64,000 nucleotides of DNA from Hofstenia miamia. Taxonomy: Eukaryota; Xenacoelomorpha; Acoela. Positions 57,996-64,000 of this stretch are shown in pieces (position 1 is the stretch's first letter; every line of letters starts with the position of its first letter). The notes under the pieces are model-generated. The model saw only the letters and a list, made by a program, of their open reading frames with translations, was not told the DNA's origin and made no database searches. The stretch lies in assembly GCA_004352715.1 (NCBI GenBank), contig SCFE01000055.1, forward strand, positions 396,676-460,675, read 5' to 3'. The position numbers and the translations under genes were made by a program.

Positions 57996-60713
57996 TTCTG
58001 AAAAATGGCGAAAAAAATTATGCCATTTTGATGTGTATCAAAACAGTAGCAATGTTGTAGATTTCGCATGCCTAACCGACTCAGCAACTTCATCTCAGCA
58101 AGTATAGATTTTGATGAAAAATATCATTCAAAGTCAGTACTCTCAATGCACCAACACAGCTCACAACAGTTACGTAAATCTAGTAAAAAAGTCGTTGATA
58201 ATTGGTTTTCAGATAAAGAACGGCAATTTACTTGTTTCTTTATGTTTGAAATGAAAATTTCACTTCACTCACATTTGGTTAGCACAAACGCTTATATGAT
58301 ATGGAAGCCCATTTTAACATTTATAATAAGCCTTTAAAAATGTTCACATTTGATTTGTCTAATGTTTTACTTCATGTAATATATTTGCAGAATTTTTATT
58401 TATTAAATGTATGTCTTTATATATTTCATTATAATATTTACATTCAGAGATCGCCATCCATTGGAAATTGCTAATAAATATTTACTGCTTAAATTTTGAA
58501 TTAAGAACCCTCTTAAACATATCTATTAATTTTTTGATCTATTATTTATCCAAAATATGTGTTTCATTTAAAATGCATTTTATTTTTTCTATATAACAAG
58601 AAAATATAATTGCTTCTTAAAAAATTAATTTTGTAGAAATCAGATTTATATTATTTGGTTGTCTTATACACAAACGGAATTTTCAATAATTTCGGACGAA
58701 AGATTTATTAAAAGTTAAGTGAAATGTCTTCTTGTAGCGTCGAAAAGCTAAATCTTTAGAAATGAACCATAAAATGAAGACTGCAAAATCCTCCGGTAAT
58801 CTGGATCAGTCTGTAAATTTAATGGGTTTTAAGTTAGACCAATACTTTTCGCGACTTTTTCACTAAAATACATTCATTACGTATGAAAAATTCAGGTGAC
58901 AAACAGCCAAACAATATGCAGGGGCGAAAACAATGCCTCCTTAGGAGAGGTTGTGAACTGTCTATTGAACCAAGATAATGAATTAAAACTTTATTGTAAA
59001 TTTAAGCAATGCATGCGCTCAAATATGACAGTTTCAAGATCACGTTGTATTCTTTGTGCAGAGTTCACTAGACTACAGGCTTGGTTAAGTGATCTATTAT
59101 CGATGGGAAGCACAAATTTTTGTTCCATAAATTAAACTTGTGACATTATTAAACTTTACAAAGCCTGGCAATAGTTTGTAGTGCATTCACACCGCTACAT
59201 TCAAGTAGTGAACAAAGTCTTAAGCGGAATTAAAAGTTATTTCTGTCTGTTTTGTAAGTCTATTGGCATGTCACTGAGAGCTTTGTTTATGAAAAAAGAG
59301 TCTATGACACAAGTGGGGACAGTCGAGTTACGTTCTAAATCCCAAGGCAATTTTTGACAGGCGGTGAAGCGAGCCGTTCGTGATAGGTAGTAACTGCTAA
59401 AGTAAACAATTTTAACAAGTCCATTCACAATGAGAGGTAAATAATTCTAACTAACTCTTATTATATGCTACTTATACAATATTAAATGTAACGAGTCAAT
59501 TATTATTAATTATAAAGAACAAGCTACTTTGTATAATTAATTAGATTACAATACATATTTGAAAATGTCATTCTAGAAAGGAATTGTCAAGTTTTTACAA
59601 TGGAAATAATACACCTTTTCGGATAACATTTCCATTTTATCTACTATATAATGTTTTGAAAACAAAAGCTCTTTCAAAAAAATGGTAAGAGTAATGAAGT
59701 GTAGACAAATAAAACAAATAGATTCATTATTATTGGCGAACTTACTGGCACCGCTTAAGTAAGAACAAATTTATAGTAGTCGAAGGAAATTCCTAACCAT
59801 TTTGGCATGGCGCAGAAATAATTAAAATCTTTTCTAAATGACTTTTGTCTAGTCGTTTTCCTTAAGTGTGCTACTTAAATGAAAAATTGTCTGCCAAATT
59901 AGGAAATTAAATTGACTATTTTAGTGTAATTTGTTTAAGTAAAGTAATTTTATGTATATACCAACAAACATGTTGTTAGGGTAAATGATCAATTCTCTAA
60001 AAAAGTTCTCAAATATTCGCTACTGGACAAAGTTACATCCTGGCTTTTAACTGACACACAAGAAGCATTTCTTTTTTCAATAGCGAGGATTAACAGCATT
60101 GCAAAGCAAAGAATATTTATCTATCAACTCTTAGTTTAGCAATTCTATAATGTAAAATTGAATATTCTAATAATTTATAATTTAAACGCATAACTTTCAT
60201 GTACATTAATGTAGAAATATAAGATCACACATATTTGGGATCTAAAACGGTATTAATCATCAGCCCTTGAACATTAATAATAACACCAAAGACAAAGGGA
60301 TGCTGGCAATATTTCAAAACGTATTATTAATGGGTAAAATTTGTCCTCAATGCAAAAGAATGTCTAAAATATTTGTGGTACTGCTGAGCATTACCTATTG
60401 CACATTCATGGAATTTATTATTCATCAAAAAGCTGTTGAGATACATATTTGATTTTACTGTTAGGCTAATGTATTTCACGATATGATGTTCTTTTACCAT
60501 CTGTTTTTGTAACAACTAAAATATTTAAACAACCCGCTTTCATTTAAGCAGTGAAAACGATTAGCTTTGAAATGAAGCCTGAATTCTTAGCAAATGAATT
60601 CTCAGCTTTGCTCAGACATAGAAGAAGAAGAAGAAGAAACTATATTTTGTACTAAACTTAACAATATAAATATTGGTCACAGTTCAAAACTGTGCCTAAA
60701 ATATACATGCACA

Positions 60714-60752
<39 letters not shown>

Positions 60753-62418
60753 TGCAAGAAAATATTAATTAAACCTAAATAACGGTATTTCAATTTCTTT
60801 TAGTACACACTAATGATCCTACATGTTCGTCGTTTGTTCGTATATGTACAAGGGTCTCATTTCATAATGTCAGAATAATTTGATTGCAGCACAAAGCCAG
60901 CTACAGGAAAAACTTGTCAGACATAGACTTTAACTTAGGAAATCTGCAAATTTCAACAAAAATAATTCAAATCTGTATATTCTATGTTAAAAATCCACTA
61001 ATTGTGTAAGCTTGAAAGTTGTTGATAATAATTTCAATATACACTCTAGAAATTGCTAAGTTGATGTTAAATGTACAAGACAATGTGTCTCTCAGGTGTT
61101 TACAAATCAACGTAGAAAGTATACTTACACCATGTGAGAAGGATTGATGAACATCTGCATTGATGACCAAAAATGCATTTGGTTTCAAAATTGTCCTAAT
61201 TCCTCGTCAATCAAAGTTATGATAATATTGGACAGAAAAAGTGCTTGATGTCATCAGAATTATAGAAATATAAACAAAAAGCATTCTTGAATAATTACAT
61301 GCTCAACCACGTTGTAATACTCAATATCCCTTTTGTCGATTTTTTATGCATCAATGTTTAAACATTTCAGATGGCTAATAGAAGGAAGCATGTTTTTGTG
61401 GAAACTGCGTGTGGGTAAAAATTAATCAATGGTGTCTCTTATTTGCAAATATTTCTAGGTATGTCAATATTAGGCAATATATTTTACAGTTATGCAACAG
61501 TAATGTAATATATTTCATTTTTAAATATAACCAATCATAATTTTATGAGGCCATTGTGTATTTTAATAAGACATAGATTTAATTTCAAGTGAGTGTAAAT
61601 TTGAATAATCACTGCAACAAAAATATCGTGATATTTCACAAACTAGACAATGACGAAAACATAAAAAATCATTTATACAAAATGACTGTGCTAAGCAATT
61701 GACCAAATATACGGATAGTGAATTCGAAGTATTTCATTCAATTTATTGTTTTTTATTGAGCAAAGCATTAAATGATTTGATCCACTAATGAGAGCAAAGC
61801 ATTTTAAGAATTGTCACAAACGCTAGCAGAATTGGTTTCAATGTTTTGAAAAATTGTAGACTAGAAAAATGAGGGATTACCACTAACCTCAAAGGACCTT
61901 AAAAGGTTAGTATTACCTAATAAACAATGTAATCATTGTAATTAGATAATCCGAAATGGAAAAACCTTACTCGAATTTACTAAATTTTGCAGTTGTATGA
62001 TAGGATAATTGATTTCTGAGAAGCAAGCTCATTAAAGGATTTAAATATATTAGACATTATTACAGGTCTTTCTCCCTATACATTTAATGATCTCATTTTC
62101 ATAAAAGCGAAAACTGAGAGCGTTTTCAGTTAAAGATTAATCAGCAGGCATTTTAAAGTATTGCCAAACTGCTTGATGTCCTCTCANAACACCTTTAATG
62201 ATAATACATTTTTTCAAGCACCCAATTACAACTTTGCCATAACCGAAGAGCACCAAGAGGGTGGTTCGGGGGTTGCAACCCTACTACCTTGAAACCGTTG
62301 GCTTTCAGTTTGAAAATGCAATTTTATCTATAAATATGCATGCTTTAAAAGTTGATATTAAATAAAAATTCGCAATCAACACACAATGTATTAAATTGAA
62401 TTTTATAAATGCATTGTT

Positions 62419-62453
<35 letters not shown>
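57996..62453. other. AT-rich tract with unassigned exon-like pieces
   Basis: At 58739-58796 CTTGTAG precedes RRKAKSLEMNHKMKTAKSS, which ends at a GTAATC donor. At 58895 ATTCAG precedes an open piece that, in the joined frame, reads GDKQPNNMQGRKQCLLRRGC. In the alternative frame it is open to 59135 with a Cys-rich character (GEVVNCLLNQDN). No family is assigned. A (TA)n tract lies at 60717-60747, and a single N is at 62187. The remainder appears non-coding. Confidence 0.3.
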
Positions 62454-62456
<3 letters not shown>

Positions 62457-63939
62457 GCGGATCTAGAAATTTCTGACGGGGGTACTGAAGCTTTTAAACT
62501 GGATTTTCCACAATATTTTTCATTCTACATTTGATTAAACTTTGAATCATCATACATTTCTCTACATGCTATAATAACAATTTGATGTTCCAGTTCGGAC
62601 TTTCTACTATCACTTTTGAATATATTTTTATGCATTAATATATCTATTTCTGGCCCCGTACTAAATTTTAATTTGCTGAAATTAATAAAAAAATATTGAA
62701 TGGAAATATTACAGACATATTTTAGTTAAGCATGTAAATATAATAGCAAATATCGAATCAAAATGGTCTCATTCTCAGTTGAACTTGAAAAGTTAGTCCC
62801 GATTTCGTACCTATCATATTTTCATGTCTTTTTTCCCAGTATCGCCACCTGTCGTGTGGGTCCGGTATCAGGGCAAGTAATGGAACAATTTCTTCAGGAC
62901 TCTATTCACTATACCACCATCATTGTTTTGTGAAATGTGGCGAGAGAAGAAGACATTAATACAAAGACTATTAATTTTAATTTAAATTTGCATTGATGGT
63001 TTGTCAATCTTTAGATTTAATTTTTTCTGTAACATTTAGTAATTACAATTTCAAATTATTCGAATATAGAAAAAGAAGTCAAGAAATGGGGGTGTCCGAT
63101 CATTAACTTAGCAAATCGGTAATTTCAGAATTGAATGATCTTAGCTAATTATAAAAGTTCTATGTAGAAATGAAGTTGCATTTTTGTAGCTTTAGGATTG
63201 AAACACTAAACGGAAGGAGATGATGAATCTCTAATATTACTAAGTTCTTATATGAAATGAGTTAATTTTTTGAACAAAAAAATTTGAAATATTAATGCAA
63301 AATAGCGTTCAAAATTTCAAAAATTCTTAAAATTTGTTACAAAAATAATAAAATATTAAACATATGTAAAAATCAATAATATTGTAAAAAGATTTTGAAC
63401 ATTTTTTAGAATATGTGACATAGCAAATGTAATATGTTGAAAAAAAATTCAGAAGTCCCCCTCTCCTAGAACGCCAGTTTTTAGAATCTGAATTAGAAAA
63501 TTTGTAATTTTTCATTCAGAATGCTGATATACTTGTCCGTGTTTATTTTAACAACAATGATGACTAAGGCAAACCACGCCATGGTGCTTGTATGATGTTT
63601 GATTGCTGTTGAGGTTGAGGTGTAGCAGAATTGAATCTTGTTGAGTCTACAGGGCCTCTAACAAATACCTTGGGTTTACAGAACATCTGAAATGTTATGT
63701 CATTAATGTACTTAACAGTTTTAAATTGATCCTTTGTACAGCTTTTGAAATTCATAAAAAATCCAGTTTCATCGAACGCTTTGATTGTGTACGATATAGT
63801 ATTTGAGAAATATCCAAATTATGCTGACTTCAACAAAAACAGGGATGTGGCCAGCGACAAGCATCTGGGGAATTAATATAGCTTTTACTAAGGTTGCACA
63901 AATTAACCTCCGTTTTGCTTCCTACTCTTAAATCCGCTA

Positions 63940-63944
<5 letters not shown>
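62454..63944. mobile_element. Possible DNA element between two (TA)n tracts
   Basis: The left edge reads GGGGCGGATCTAGAAATTTC, directly after (TA)n. The right edge, read inward, reads CAGTAGCGGATTTAAGAG, directly before (TA)n. The GCGGATxTA cores match in inverted orientation. The 1.5-kb interior includes a short - strand exon-like piece. The pairing is imperfect, so this could also be two unrelated ends. Confidence 0.35.
63564..63686 (-). CDS. Possible terminal exon, unknown protein
   Basis: On the - strand a good acceptor (ACATTTCAG, ending at 63687) precedes 40 codons: MFCKPKVFVRGPVDSTRFNS, then a Pro/Gln-rich stretch and the ending IIQAPWRGLP, stop. The composition is unlike the surrounding AT-rich translations, and CG and codon choice look coding. 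I do not recognise the protein. Upstream exons would lie to the right and are not seen before the window end. Confidence 0.35.
   Translation of the reverse strand: MFCKPKVFVRGPVDSTRFNSATPQPQQQSNIIQAPWRGLP

Positions 63945-63972
<28 letters not shown>
63942..63972. repeat. (TA)n microsatellite at window end
   Basis: Alternating T and A directly after CCGCTACTG. Confidence 0.9.
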
Positions 63973-63982
<10 letters not shown>

Positions 63983-64000
63983 CAGCTTTATTAAAATAAA

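Noticed and set aside
58068-58337. 89-codon frame starting MPNRLSNFISASIDFDEKYH
   Set aside because: Composition is not purely AT-driven, but no family or splice structure could be supported.
61879-61916. Small hairpin around CTAACCT...AGGTTAG
   Set aside because: An 8-bp stem with a long loop is within chance expectation for this length of AT-rich DNA. No flanking gene or repeat copies.
1-64000. tRNA, rRNA, CRISPR, operon or phage features
   Set aside because: I searched by eye for tRNA B-box-like GGTTCGA motifs, rRNA blocks and regularly spaced repeats with unique spacers. None was found, and introns, LINEs and Tc1/mariner elements show this is animal nuclear DNA.

Overview
The window is AT-rich nuclear DNA from an invertebrate animal. 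Its genes are interrupted by GT-AG introns, several of them only 38-44 nt long. It carries CR1-like LINEs, Tc1/mariner-type and hAT-like DNA transposons, many short inverted-repeat elements, a roughly 100-bp satellite and (TA)n tracts. There is one short TTAGGG-type telomeric run. Nothing bacterial is present, and I cannot name the species.

Only two host genes are clear. (1) A transformer-2 (Tra2) splicing-factor gene, whose RS-domain exons lie on the + strand at 26778-27074 while its RRM, linker and C-terminal RS exons lie on the - strand at 45116-45612. The two halves join in phase and in the canonical Tra2 order. The - strand half sits in a block bounded by two exactly 1000-N gaps (31180-32179 and 47387-48386), so the simplest reading is that this block is in the wrong orientation. 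A true inversion, paralogues or opposite-strand trans-splicing remain possible. (2) A multi-finger C2H2 zinc-finger gene (36690-43386, +) with at least eleven fingers over five exons; a LINE lies inside its fourth intron.

Region by region. 1-3 kb: AT-rich with ordinary CpG content and a deleted mariner-type element. About 3-18.4 kb: an almost CpG-free tract holding a MITE, a decayed CR1-like LINE with a degenerate 2A-like peptide, a Tc1 (DD34E) relic, a hAT-like relic and an inverted pair of a dispersed repeat. 18.4-20 kb: an LTR-like tandem pair and repeat family R1. 21.8-26 kb: a MITE-like element and a satellite of alternating 99- and 102-bp units. 26.8-31 kb: the Tra2 5' exons, MITEs and a DD37D (maT-type) mariner. 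32.6-36.7 kb: another R1 piece and CpG-poor unique DNA. 36.7-45.6 kb: the zinc-finger gene, an intact LINE, a scrambled antisense LINE copy and the Tra2 3' exons. 46.5-49.6 kb: a Mutator-like transposase fragment and a third LINE copy around gaps. 49.6-64 kb: mostly non-coding AT-rich DNA with transposase relics, one assembly duplication and a few unassigned exon-like pieces.

The intact LINE (38311-42052) is the most striking single object. Its ORF1 and ORF2 are in the same frame, separated by one TGA followed by CTA, a known readthrough context. ORF2 has no ATG before its endonuclease catalytic residues, which suggests translational readthrough. The genes here do not form one pathway: the window is two host genes embedded in layered transposon debris. 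All calls are by eye, without database searches.
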